NCBI RefSeq assembly: GCF_000422885.1
Contig: NZ_AUGX01000009.1
Coordinates: forward strand, 62,001 to 126,000
DNA length: 64,000 nucleotides
DNA from: Ottowia thiooxydans DSM 14619
GTDB lineage: Bacteria; Pseudomonadota; Gammaproteobacteria; Burkholderiales; Burkholderiaceae_C
Direction of reading: 5' to 3'
The notes beneath the pieces were generated by a model, which was given only the letters and a program-made list of their open reading frames with translations, was not told the origin of the DNA and made no database searches. The translations under genes and the position numbers were made by a program. Below are positions 43,401 to 50,697 of this stretch, piece after piece (position 1 is the first letter of the stretch; every line of letters starts with the position of its first letter).

Positions 43401-43643
43401 CCATATGGCCTGTCCGCCGCAGTGTTTGGCCGCGATGTGGCCCGCGCCATGCAGGTGGCGCAGCGCATCGAGTCAGGCATATGCCACGTGAACGGCCCCA
43501 CGGTGCACGACGAAGCGCAGATGCCATTCGGCGGAACGAAGGACTCCGGTTACGGCCGGTTCGGCGGCAAGGCGGGCATTGAGGCCTTCACCGAACTGCG
43601 CTGGATCACCGTGCAGACGACCCCGCGTCACTACCCATTTTGA
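40404..43643 (+). CDS. Fused ThDP-dependent decarboxylase - aldehyde dehydrogenase
   Basis: The product has 1079 residues. Residues 1 to about 585 form a ThDP enzyme of the acetolactate synthase/benzoylformate decarboxylase type: catalytic Glu70 in V-R-H-E-A-A, and the ThDP/Mg motif G-D-G (469-471) with N-N at 496-497. From Met597 to the end is a complete 483-residue aldehyde dehydrogenase of the vanillin/salicylaldehyde dehydrogenase group: P-W-N-A-P-V-I, E-L-G-G-K-A-P, and catalytic Cys881 (Cys285 of the module) in S-G-Q-I-C-M. The join codes for K-E-N-T-M, and the DNA there is AAGGAG, 6 bp, ATG: an intact ribosome site. It may make both the fusion and a free dehydrogenase. Probable reaction: a 2-oxo acid to its aldehyde, then to the acid, with the aldehyde handed over within one protein. 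A Bug and a GlcG-like gene follow. Confidence 0.85.
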   Translation: MTRNPLSPVDTLFKHSQAAPLRLNGAQALVRILLAEGVDTVFGIVGGKLSPLFHALSQEPKIRFIGVRHEAAGPMMAAAVNAGTGKMSVAVGELGPGGLNMASGLGVAFNNNLPLLAITTNQHRASSYPHSGVFMDMDTKAVTTPLTKWNAVVQDARRMPELARRAFREALSGRPGPVHLDIPQDVLGEVHAFAADEFDVAPARYRATLPPRPADAAVEAAVALLRHAKRPLVVGGGGVVVAGAAAALRELAQRLNAPVVPTQMALGVVPSDSPHFIGHGGIIAGESVKHAFERADVIISIGCRWSSWMWDERGALARRHHKLINVNIDPSALGGAAMHDVAMQADAGEALRDILAALGDDARADGTWLAEVRAVRARYERKLAIMATDTEETMHPAALAKAIADALPKDSLAVYDGGHTTFWSNDFTPVHEVRTRFHEPGMSHLGYGLPAAIALKSQRPEKTVVNITGDGAFGFTLNELDTARRYRLQVITIIHNNAAWGVIRMGQKLGLDFEMGTALEDTDYAAIARGFGCHGEVVTRAGDIAGALQRAIASGLPAVLDCRTKFLPHPSVGQFVSMNKYGFQSLTRVQAHKENTMNDIRMLIGGEKATSASGKTFERRNPLDGTVATRAPAATVQDAVTAVDAAAKAFPAWSAMGPGARRALLQKAAMTLEANAPKFIEAMAAETGAAGPWAGFNVHLAAGMLQEAAAITTQIGGEVIPSDVPGSLAMGLRVPAGVVLGIAPWNAPVILGVRAIATPLACGNTVVLKGSELCPATHGLIIEALQEAGLPPGVVNFVTNAPADAAEIVEAMVSHPAVRRVNFTGSTKVGRIIAQTCAKYLKPAILELGGKAPMVVLDDADLDAAVDGAVFGAFANSGQICMSTERLVVDDKVADTFVAKLAARAVGLPLGDPRKGPVVLGSVVDMSTVERCNAMIDDALAKGATLVCGGKSDNTLMPATVLDHVTSDMKIYHDESFGPVKPVVRVHGVEAAIACANDNPYGLSAAVFGRDVARAMQVAQRIESGICHVNGPTVHDEAQMPFGGTKDSGYGRFGGKAGIEAFTELRWITVQTTPRHYPF

Positions 43644-43667
43644 TCAAATAATTAAAGGAGACAAACC

Positions 43668-44645
43668 ATGCAACGTAGAGACTTACTTCGCGCAGCAGCT
43701 GCCGCCGGCCTCGTCGGAGGCGGGCTTCCCGCTTTCGGACAACCATCAGGCAACATCGTCGTTTGGTCGGGCTTCCCCTCTGGAGGCTTGGGCGACCAGG
43801 TGAGCCGCCCGCTAATGGATCAGTTGCGAGGAAAATTCCCTCAAAACCTGATCTATGACTCCAAGCCAGGTGCAGCTGGCCGCATCGCGGCGGAGTTCGT
43901 CAAGCGCAGTGCCCCTGATGGGAACAACCTCTTCCAGGCTCCAGCCGGTCTCCTGACATTGCATCCGCACGTCTTCAAGAAGTTGCCCTACGACCCATTG
44001 GTGGATTTCACGGCTGTGGCTGGCCTCTGCAATTTCACATACTCTTTTACGGCTGGCCCTGGCCTGCCGGCGCACATCAAGACAGTGCAAGAGTATCTCG
44101 CCTGGGCTAAGGCCAATCCCGGTCAAGCCAACTACGGCGTTCCCTCCATCGGGACATCGCTGCACCTCTCGGGCATGCTGCTTTCGCGGGCGTCCGGCGT
44201 TGAGCTTCGTGCCATTCCTTACAAAGGGGGCGGGCCGTTGTTGACAGATCTGCTTGGGGGGCAAGTCCCAGTGAGCTTTAATGTGGTGAGCGAAGTCCTG
44301 CCGCATGTGCGCTCTGGCAAGCTGCGCACCCTGGCCGTCACGAGTCCCAACCGCTGGAAGGGAATGACGGACATCCCTACGTTGGTGGAGCTGGGCTATA
44401 AAGACATTTCTTTTGTCGAGTGGCTGGGTTGGTTCGCCCCTGCAGGAGCGCCTGCTGCCAAGGTGGCGTCTTTGAACGCCGCAGTGAATTCTCAACTGAC
44501 ATCGCCCGCGATGGCAGAAGTCTTTGAGAAGAACGCGCTGCAGCCACTGGGCGGCTCCCCAGCGCAGCTCACTGCGCTGGTCAAGAGTGATTACGACCAC
44601 TACATGAATGTGGTGAAAGCCACGGGCTTCACGCCGGAAGAATGA
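43668..44645 (+). CDS. Bug/TctC-family periplasmic solute-binding protein, Tat-type signal
   Basis: The product has 325 residues. The N-terminus Q-R-R-D-L-L-R-A-A-A-A-A-G-L and following hydrophobic stretch form a Tat-type signal ending A-F-G-Q. The mature pattern diverges from the norm at the start (I-V-V-W-S-G-F-P-S-G-G-L-G-D) but has K-P-G-A-A-G-R, A-P-D-G-N-N and I-P-Y-K-G-G-G. The ribosome site is TAAAGGAG. It sits 24 bp after the decarboxylase-dehydrogenase fusion and overlaps the GlcG/HbpS gene by 4 bp, so its ligand is probably the 2-oxo acid or a precursor, possibly aromatic. Confidence 0.91.
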   Translation: MQRRDLLRAAAAAGLVGGGLPAFGQPSGNIVVWSGFPSGGLGDQVSRPLMDQLRGKFPQNLIYDSKPGAAGRIAAEFVKRSAPDGNNLFQAPAGLLTLHPHVFKKLPYDPLVDFTAVAGLCNFTYSFTAGPGLPAHIKTVQEYLAWAKANPGQANYGVPSIGTSLHLSGMLLSRASGVELRAIPYKGGGPLLTDLLGGQVPVSFNVVSEVLPHVRSGKLRTLAVTSPNRWKGMTDIPTLVELGYKDISFVEWLGWFAPAGAPAAKVASLNAAVNSQLTSPAMAEVFEKNALQPLGGSPAQLTALVKSDYDHYMNVVKATGFTPEE

Positions 44646-45070
44646 TGTCAATGCTTACCCTCGAACAAGCGAATCAGATCATTAGCGCCGCTCTCGCTGC
44701 ATCGCAAAAAGCGGGCTACCGCCCCATGGGAATCGCGGTGCTGGATGATGCCGGGAATTTGAAGGCCTATGCGAGCGAGGACGGGGCCAGCATGTTCCGC
44801 TTTGACATCGCTCGCGCGAAGGCGTGGGGCGCCGTTGGCATGGGTGTGTCCAGCCGGAAGCTCGGCGAGCGTGCCAAAGAGAATCCAAACTTCTTTGTCT
44901 CCCTGGCCGCAACGGCTTCCGGGAAATTCATCGCCCATACCGGGGCAGTGGTGATCAAGGACGCGCAAGGCAATACCCTTGGCGCAGTTGGTGCCAGTGG
45001 TGGTACGGGCGAGGAGGACGAAGCGATCTGTATCGCCGGGGTCCTGGCCGCAGGCTTGCAACACGGGTAA
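44642..45070 (+). CDS. GlcG/HbpS-family (DUF336) protein
   Basis: The product has 142 residues. It shows the family pattern: L-T-L-E-Q-A-N-Q-I-I at the start, M-G-I-A-V-L-D-D-A-G-N-L-K-A around 28-40, and G-A-V-G-A-S-G-G-T-G-E-E-D-E-A near residue 115. HbpS of Streptomyces binds haem, and GlcG belongs to the glycolate cluster of E. coli with unclear function. No signal peptide is apparent, so it is probably cytoplasmic. Its start overlaps the Bug stop by 4 bp (ATG at 44642; ATG 44645 and 44651 are possible). Its role in this catabolic operon is not known. Confidence 0.85.
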   Translation: MMSMLTLEQANQIISAALAASQKAGYRPMGIAVLDDAGNLKAYASEDGASMFRFDIARAKAWGAVGMGVSSRKLGERAKENPNFFVSLAATASGKFIAHTGAVVIKDAQGNTLGAVGASGGTGEEDEAICIAGVLAAGLQHG

Positions 45071-45076
45071 CACCGC

Positions 45077-45109
45077 CAAGGCAACCCCGTCTTACCCGGC
45101 GGGGCCTTG
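45077..45109. terminator. Hairpin between convergent genes, possible terminator
   Basis: CAAGG (45077-45081) pairs with CCTTG (45105-45109), with an inner CCCCG/CGGGG stem. It lies just after the GlcG-like gene, before the convergent LysR gene end. No direct T-tract follows; a run of six T occurs about 17 bp later. Confidence 0.5.
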
Positions 45110-45190
45110 AATAGCAAGGTCTGCCGGTTTTTTAGCCGGTGGACGTATCGGCGTGGATTGCGCCGAAGACCTCAAGGCTCACGTTGAGAT

Positions 45191-46120
45191 TCAGCCAGGC
45201 AACTTGGCGCCCGGGGCGCGACGGTTGGTTTCGTATAGCAAGCCTCGGAACCATTTGTTGGCGGGGTCGCTTTGCATACGGCGATGCCAGTACTGCTGCA
45301 CCTTGATCTGGGGCATCTTGAAGGGCAAATCAATCCTCTTCAGTTCGATGTGACGACCCACGACGGTGGCGATATCGTCCGGCACCGTTGCAATCAGGTC
45401 GCTCCCAGGTAACAAGGCCACCAGGCTCATGTAGTGTGAGAGCTCGAGCGTCACGTGACGATGCCATCCCTTGGTGTTCAGAAAGTGATCCAGCTCGTGT
45501 TCACGTCCATCAGGTCGAACAACGATATGACGCGCTGCGAGATACTGACGAAGTGTCAGGCGTTGTCCGGCGGCGACGTCGTTTCCTGCGCAAACGATGC
45601 ATGCGTACGAAGTCGTGAAGAGCGCTTGCTGGAAGAAGTTAGCTCTTTGCAAATCCGGGAAAAAGCCCACGGCAAGTTCGGCCTCGCCCCGCTCGAGGGC
45701 TTCAGCTGCCGCTGAACGAGGTTTCGCCAACGCTCTCAATCGAATCTCAGGCGCTTCAAGGCGCAAACGCTTCAGCAAGCCTGGAAGGAATGCGACCTCC
45801 CCAATGTCCGGGGTGAGGATGGTGAAAGTCCGGTCGGCCAAAGCAGGGTTGAACCCGGCCTGCTGAAGAATTTCCGACTGAATTGTTTGCACCACGCTTT
45901 GAACTACAGGCGCCAACTTGGCTGCCAGCGGTGTCGGCTCCATCCCGGAGCCGGTGCGTACAAACAAGGGATCGTTGAAGAGCTTGCGCAAACGCCCCAG
46001 CGCCCCGCTGGTTGCCGGTTGGCTGAGTCCAACAGCTTCGGCCGTCTTGTTCACGCTGCGATGGCGCGCCATCGCATCGAAGATGAGCAAGAGGTTCAGG
46101 TCGACGGTTCGAATATCCAT
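45191..46120 (-). CDS. LysR-family regulator, NahR/NodD-like group
   Basis: The product has 309 residues. The N-terminal part reads D-L-N-L-L-L-I-F-D-A-M, then S-V-N-K-T-A-E-A-V-G-L-S-Q-P-A-T-S-G-A-L-G-R-L-R, then F-N-D-P-L-F-V-R-T-G-S-G-M-E-P-T. This wording is typical of the NahR/SyrM/LinR branch that controls aromatic degradation or signalling genes. The ATG at 46120 is chosen because homology starts there. It is divergent, with a 78-bp gap, from the amidohydrolase at 46199, and so is the likely regulator of the cluster up to the Bug gene at 51.7 kb. Confidence 0.92.
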   Translation of the reverse strand: MDIRTVDLNLLLIFDAMARHRSVNKTAEAVGLSQPATSGALGRLRKLFNDPLFVRTGSGMEPTPLAAKLAPVVQSVVQTIQSEILQQAGFNPALADRTFTILTPDIGEVAFLPGLLKRLRLEAPEIRLRALAKPRSAAAEALERGEAELAVGFFPDLQRANFFQQALFTTSYACIVCAGNDVAAGQRLTLRQYLAARHIVVRPDGREHELDHFLNTKGWHRHVTLELSHYMSLVALLPGSDLIATVPDDIATVVGRHIELKRIDLPFKMPQIKVQQYWHRRMQSDPANKWFRGLLYETNRRAPGAKLPG

Positions 46121-46198
46121 GAAACGGATTTTACTAATTCGCCAAATCGTCTGTACAGCATGGGGAACGATCCCTAACATTCGACGCGGAGACACGAA

Positions 46199-47239
46199 TT
46201 GAGCTACATCAAAACATCATCAGGTTGCAACTGCGGCATCGATACCCACGCACACGTGGTGCCGGAAAACTTTCCGGCCTACATCGGCGCGGAGGTGCCT
46301 GCCGACTGGCCCTCGATGGCTGCAGCCCAGGCATGCCATCGCAGCGTGATGATCTCGGGCAAGGTCTACCGCACTGTGTCTGATAAATGTTGGGACACAG
46401 GTAAACGCCTGGTCGATCTTGAGTCGATGGGCATCGCGCTACAAGTCGTGTCTCCCATGCCCGAGTTGCTCTCCTATTGGATGAAGCCGGCGGCCGCACA
46501 GCAATTGCTCCGATTTCTGAATGATCAGATCGCAGGTATGGTCAATGAGAGTGGAGGCCGGATCGCAGGTTTAGGGGCCGTCCCGCTACAGGACATCGAA
46601 TTGGCAATGCGTGAGTTGGAATACTGCGTCAAGGTGCTGGGCTTCGCTGGTATCGAAATCGGCAGCAATATCAATGGTGTGCCGATCGGTGATCCCAGGT
46701 TCCACCCGTTCTTTGCGGCCTGCCAGGAGACGGGCGCCGCCGTCTTTGTGCACGCTATTCGGCCCGCTGGAATGGAGCGACTGGTTGGACCTGCTCCACT
46801 TCAGCAGGTTCTTGCTTATCCCGGGGATGTGGGCCTTGCCGCCGCATCGGTCATCACGAGCAATCTGATGGAGACGCATCCCAAGTTACGCCTTGCGTTC
46901 AGTCATGGCGGTGGAACGCTCGCGATGCTGCTTCCTCGTCTGCAGCAGGGCTGGCAGGTCTTCCCAGCGCTTGCAGAGAGCATCAAGGCGGCGCCGGTGG
47001 AGCAGGCCCGCAAGTTCTTCTACGACACGCTGGTGTTCGACACACCAACGTTGCGTCACCTGGTGGACACGTTCGGTGCTTCCCAGCTAATGGTTGGCAC
47101 CGACTATCCGTTCAACTTCCACGACCGTAAGCCCATCGAGCGCATCACCGAAGCTGGATTTGACGAAGGTACCGCTATGAACTTGATCAAACACAACGCC
47201 GAGCGGTTCCTCGCTCGCGCACTGGAGACCATGCAATGA
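46199..47239 (+). CDS. Amidohydrolase-family protein (ACMSD/gamma-resorcylate decarboxylase-like)
   Basis: The product has 346 residues and begins with TTG, supported by GGAG 7 bp upstream. Metal-binding features of the ACMSD branch are present: D-T-H-A-H-V-V-P near residue 14 (H-x-H), F-V-H-A-I-R in the middle, F-S-H-G-G-G near residue 240, and G-T-D-Y-P-F near residue 300 with the conserved Asp. Members of this branch remove CO2 without oxidation from aromatic acids or muconate semialdehydes. It overlaps the VOC dioxygenase gene by 4 bp. Beside a ring-cleavage-type VOC protein, decarboxylation of a ring-cleavage product or a carboxylated phenol is the likely role. Confidence 0.85.
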   Translation: MSYIKTSSGCNCGIDTHAHVVPENFPAYIGAEVPADWPSMAAAQACHRSVMISGKVYRTVSDKCWDTGKRLVDLESMGIALQVVSPMPELLSYWMKPAAAQQLLRFLNDQIAGMVNESGGRIAGLGAVPLQDIELAMRELEYCVKVLGFAGIEIGSNINGVPIGDPRFHPFFAACQETGAAVFVHAIRPAGMERLVGPAPLQQVLAYPGDVGLAAASVITSNLMETHPKLRLAFSHGGGTLAMLLPRLQQGWQVFPALAESIKAAPVEQARKFFYDTLVFDTPTLRHLVDTFGASQLMVGTDYPFNFHDRKPIERITEAGFDEGTAMNLIKHNAERFLARALETMQ

Positions 47240-48135
47240 CATCCCCCTGGATAGAAGGGTTACGCAGCGTGGCGTTGAACGTTCCCGACCTCGCGAAGGC
47301 AGAGCAGTTCTACGTCCAAGTCTGGCACTTGGAGGTGGCGCACCGCAAGGACAACGCCATCTACCTTCGTGGAAGCGGCGGAGATGACCATCTTTTAGCT
47401 CTGTACGTGGGTGGCGAGGTGCCGCAAGTGAGACAGGTGACGCTTCGGGCGCGGAGCGCTGAGGCACTGCTGAAGGTTGCGGAGGCGACCGTGCGCGCGG
47501 GTGGCAGCATCGTGACGCCTGTTGGGCCACTGACGAAGAACCCCGCCGGCGGCACCGGCGTCACGGTACGCGACCCGCACGGACGTATCTTCCAAGTGGT
47601 ACACGGAGATGCGCGCCATGAACCGCAGCCTCCGGTCCAAGACAGACCCATTCGCTTGACACATGCAGTTCTGAATAGTCACGCAGTGGATGAAACAAAG
47701 CAATTCATGGAGCAGGCATTCGGCTTTCGGCTTGCAGACCGTACAGGAATCATGGCGTTCATGAACTGCGACCGTGATCATCACACCATCGCTATCGGCA
47801 TCACCGATAACGATGCGCTCAATCACATCGCATTTTTGATGCCCGACATGGAATCCGTGATGCGCGGGGGCGGGCGCATGAAGGATGCGGGATTTCCGAT
47901 TCAGTGGGGGCCTGGCCGCCATGGTCCTGGCAACAACCTTTTCAACTACTTCATCGATCCGTTCGGGATCGTCATCGAATACACAGCCGATGTAGAGCAG
48001 ATCGACGAATCCTACGTGGCACGCGGACCGTCCGATTGGAAATGGCCAGAAGGTCGTTATGACCAGTGGGGCATTTCACAGCCTCCCGGCGCACCGCTCA
48101 AAGAGGCTCAGCGCCGCGTCTTCTTCGTTTCCTGA
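47236..48135 (+). CDS. Two-domain VOC protein, type I extradiol dioxygenase-like
   Basis: The product has 299 residues arranged as two VOC modules, the layout of catechol 2,3-dioxygenases and 2,3-dihydroxybiphenyl dioxygenases. The C-terminal module has the metal ligands: His in R-L-T-H-A-V-L (about residue 142), His in A-L-N-H-I-A-F (about 196) and Glu in V-I-E-Y-T (about 250). The conserved Tyr near the final Glu is also present. It would cleave a catechol-type ring next to the hydroxyls in a cytoplasmic Fe(II) reaction. The gene overlaps the amidohydrolase by 4 bp and is followed by an FAH-family hydrolase and an MhpA-like monooxygenase. Confidence 0.85.
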   Translation: MTSPWIEGLRSVALNVPDLAKAEQFYVQVWHLEVAHRKDNAIYLRGSGGDDHLLALYVGGEVPQVRQVTLRARSAEALLKVAEATVRAGGSIVTPVGPLTKNPAGGTGVTVRDPHGRIFQVVHGDARHEPQPPVQDRPIRLTHAVLNSHAVDETKQFMEQAFGFRLADRTGIMAFMNCDRDHHTIAIGITDNDALNHIAFLMPDMESVMRGGGRMKDAGFPIQWGPGRHGPGNNLFNYFIDPFGIVIEYTADVEQIDESYVARGPSDWKWPEGRYDQWGISQPPGAPLKEAQRRVFFVS

Positions 48136-48150
48136 TTGAGAAAACACTCT

Positions 48151-49017
48151 ATGAAATTCACAACCTATCTTCGCCAAGGGGCACCGCGCCTGGCTGTCGT
48201 TGACGGCGCCAACATCGTTGACTTGAACGATGCGCAGCCTAACGTTCCCGCAGACATTCGCCTGGCGCTGAAGTCCGGCATCGACCTGGATGCGGCGGCG
48301 CGTACTGCCATTGCGGGCAAGGCTGCACGCCAACTTCTAGCGGACGTCAAGCTAGCGCCACTCGTGCCCGAGCCTGGCAAGATCGTGTGCCTCGGTCTCA
48401 ACTACTTCGACCACGCCAAGGAAGGGGGGCGTGACAAGCCTGAATACCCCTGGTTCTTTTTCCGTGGCGCGTCTTCTCAAGTCGCGCACGGCGAAGCGGG
48501 CTGGCTGCCACGGGTGTCGACCCGCTTCGACTACGAGGCCGAACTGGCCGTCGTGATTGGCAAGACCGTGCCGCGTCACACGAAGGAAGCTGACGCCCTG
48601 CAATACGTGTTCGGCTACAGCTGCTACAACGACATGAGCGTGCGCGACTACCAGAAACGCACCCCACAGTGGACCATTGGCAAGAACTTCGACCGCACCG
48701 GCGGCTTTGGCCCTACTCTGGTGACGGCGGATGAACTGCCTGCCGGTGCGGTCGGCTTGCGCATACAGAGTCGCTTGAACGGCCAGGTGATGCAGGACGC
48801 CAACACGAGCGACATGATCTTCACCGTTGCCGAGACCATCGCCCTATTGGCGGAGGTGCTGACACTCGAGCCTGGAGACGTCATTGTGATGGGCACACCC
48901 GCGGGGGTGGGGCAGGCGCGCACGCCGCCGGTTTGGATGAAAGCCGGTGACACGATCGAGATAGAGATCGACCGCGTGGGTCTTTTGTCGAACCCGATTG
49001 TTGCCGAGCCAGCATGA
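48151..49017 (+). CDS. Fumarylacetoacetate hydrolase-family protein
   Basis: The product has 288 residues. The N-terminal domain of short FAH proteins is followed by the core: V-C-L-G-L-N-Y-F-D-H-A, Y-E-A-E-L-A-V-V-I-G-K (metal Glu ligands) and Y-N-D-M-S-V-R-D-Y-Q (Asp ligand), then G-T-P-A-G-V-G near residue 255. The family includes 2-oxopent-4-enoate hydratases, oxaloacetate or 4-oxalocrotonate decarboxylases and 2-oxohepta-3-ene-1,7-dioate hydratases. The ATG at 48151 is used; TTG 48136 is possible. It overlaps the monooxygenase gene by 4 bp. In this set it likely hydrates or decarboxylates the meta-cleavage product. Confidence 0.9.
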   Translation: MKFTTYLRQGAPRLAVVDGANIVDLNDAQPNVPADIRLALKSGIDLDAAARTAIAGKAARQLLADVKLAPLVPEPGKIVCLGLNYFDHAKEGGRDKPEYPWFFFRGASSQVAHGEAGWLPRVSTRFDYEAELAVVIGKTVPRHTKEADALQYVFGYSCYNDMSVRDYQKRTPQWTIGKNFDRTGGFGPTLVTADELPAGAVGLRIQSRLNGQVMQDANTSDMIFTVAETIALLAEVLTLEPGDVIVMGTPAGVGQARTPPVWMKAGDTIEIEIDRVGLLSNPIVAEPA

Positions 49018-50603
49018 GCGAGGAGAGCATCTACGACGTTGCGATCGTCGGCTATGGGCCGGCGGGCGCGGTCGCAGCCGGACTGCTGGGTCAACAAGGC
49101 TTGAACGTGTACGTGTGCGAGAAGCTGCAGAAGGTGTACGCGATTCCGCGTGCCATCGCGATGGACCACGAGATCCTGCGTGTGTTGCAGCAGCTGGGAG
49201 TGGTGGATGCCGTTGCGCCGTTCATGGAACCGTTCACGGACTCCGAGTATTTCGGCGTTGATGGGCAACTGATCAAACGGATGACCATGCTCGGCGCACC
49301 TTATCCGCAGGGATATACACCCTCCAATGTGTTCACTCAGCCGCCGGTGGAGGAGGCATTGCGTGCCCGCGTGAAGCAGTTGCCCAATGTGCACGTGGAC
49401 CTGGGTGTCGAGATGATGCGTGTTCACCCTGATGTCGACGGTGTGACGCTGAGCATCGATGAAAGAGGCCAATCGAAGCTTGTTCGCGCCAAGTATCTGA
49501 TCGCATGCGATGGGGGCTCCAGCCCTGTGCGGACGCAGTTGAACATGCCACTGGAAGACCTGGACTTCGACGAGCCCTGGCTGGTGGTAGACGTTCTGGT
49601 TAACGAGCAGGGGCTGGCCAAACTTCCTACGACGAGCGTGCAGTATTGCGAGCCGGAACGGCCGTGCACGATGGTCATCGGGCCTAAGAACCATCGGCGG
49701 TGGGAGATATCGCTCAAGCCAGACGAAGACCCCATGGAAGTGCAAAGGCCCGAGGAGACCTGGAAACTGCTCTCGCGTTGGCTTACTCCGCAAGATGGCG
49801 AGTTGTGGCGTCAGTCGAGTTACCGTTTCCACGCGCTGGTAGCTTCGGAGTGGCGCCAAGGTCGCGTGTTCCTCGCAGGAGATGCGGCGCATATGCAGCC
49901 CCCCTTCCTTGGCCAGGGGATGTGCCAGGGAATCCGTGACGTCACCAATCTCAGCTGGAAGCTGGGTTCAGTGCTCCGAGGCGAGGTGCAGGGTGATGTA
50001 GCTAGGGAGCTGCTGGATAGTTATGGCATCGAGCGCAAGGCGCATGTACGCGAGCTCACCAGCCGCATCAAGCACGTAGGTGAAGTGATCTGCGAACGAG
50101 ACCCTATCAAGGCGCGCGAGCGCGACGCGAAACTCCTGGCCGAGTGTGGCGGGGTGGTGAAAGACACTCCGCGACAGGACATCATTCCAAAGTTGGAGAC
50201 TGGATTGCTGTCGCAAGAGGCATCGACTGCCCGCGGCGCTTTGTTTCCGCAACCTTGGATCAAGCAAGAGAGCGCTCCGCAACGGATGGATGTACTTGCC
50301 GGTAACGGATGGCGACTCGTGATGGCTTCGAACGTGGAGGTTTCCGAAGCGCTCAAAGGATTGCCGAAAGTATCAGTCATCTCGCTCCAGACGCCTGCGT
50401 ACTCGGAGATGGAGGGAGTGGCAGCCGCCTGGTTCCGACGGCACGAGTGCGTCGCGGCATTGGTGAGGCCTGATAACTATGTGTTCGGCACCGCGGCCAC
50501 TACGGCCGAGTTAGCCAACTTGCTTGCGGAGTGGCGAATGCGTATGAGCAACTCAAGGGAGACCGATCGCAACGCAATGCAAGCCGGGCATTCGGTCCAC
50601 TAA
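49014..50603 (+). CDS. FAD-dependent aromatic monooxygenase (MhpA-like)
   Basis: The product has 529 residues, the size of 3-(3-hydroxyphenyl)propionate hydroxylases. The N-terminal FAD motif V-G-Y-G-P-A-G-A-V-A-A-G is at about 12-23, followed by V-C-E-K and P-R-A-I-A-M-D-H-E, nearly the MhpA wording P-R-A-I-G-I-D-D-E. The second FAD motif G-D-A-A-H-M-Q-P-P-F-L-G-Q-G-M is near residue 287, and D-G motif C-D-G-G-S-S-P-V-R near 163. It uses NAD(P)H and O2 to add a hydroxyl to a phenolic ring, giving a catechol for the VOC dioxygenase. It overlaps the FAH gene by 4 bp. A Bug gene follows 95 bp later. Confidence 0.9.
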   Translation: MSEESIYDVAIVGYGPAGAVAAGLLGQQGLNVYVCEKLQKVYAIPRAIAMDHEILRVLQQLGVVDAVAPFMEPFTDSEYFGVDGQLIKRMTMLGAPYPQGYTPSNVFTQPPVEEALRARVKQLPNVHVDLGVEMMRVHPDVDGVTLSIDERGQSKLVRAKYLIACDGGSSPVRTQLNMPLEDLDFDEPWLVVDVLVNEQGLAKLPTTSVQYCEPERPCTMVIGPKNHRRWEISLKPDEDPMEVQRPEETWKLLSRWLTPQDGELWRQSSYRFHALVASEWRQGRVFLAGDAAHMQPPFLGQGMCQGIRDVTNLSWKLGSVLRGEVQGDVARELLDSYGIERKAHVRELTSRIKHVGEVICERDPIKARERDAKLLAECGGVVKDTPRQDIIPKLETGLLSQEASTARGALFPQPWIKQESAPQRMDVLAGNGWRLVMASNVEVSEALKGLPKVSVISLQTPAYSEMEGVAAAWFRRHECVAALVRPDNYVFGTAATTAELANLLAEWRMRMSNSRETDRNAMQAGHSVH

Positions 50604-50697
50604 ACGCTTGGGCGCCTGGAGGGCGGTCAGGCCAGGGTTGCAGCCAGCACTGTGCTGGGCTTCAACCGATGAGCTACCAAATATTAAAGGAGACAAG

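Noticed and set aside
48648-49892. Minus-strand frame of 414 codons opposite the FAH and MhpA-like genes
   Set aside because: The translation is His/Arg/Leu-rich without family features, and the plus-strand genes have complete motifs.
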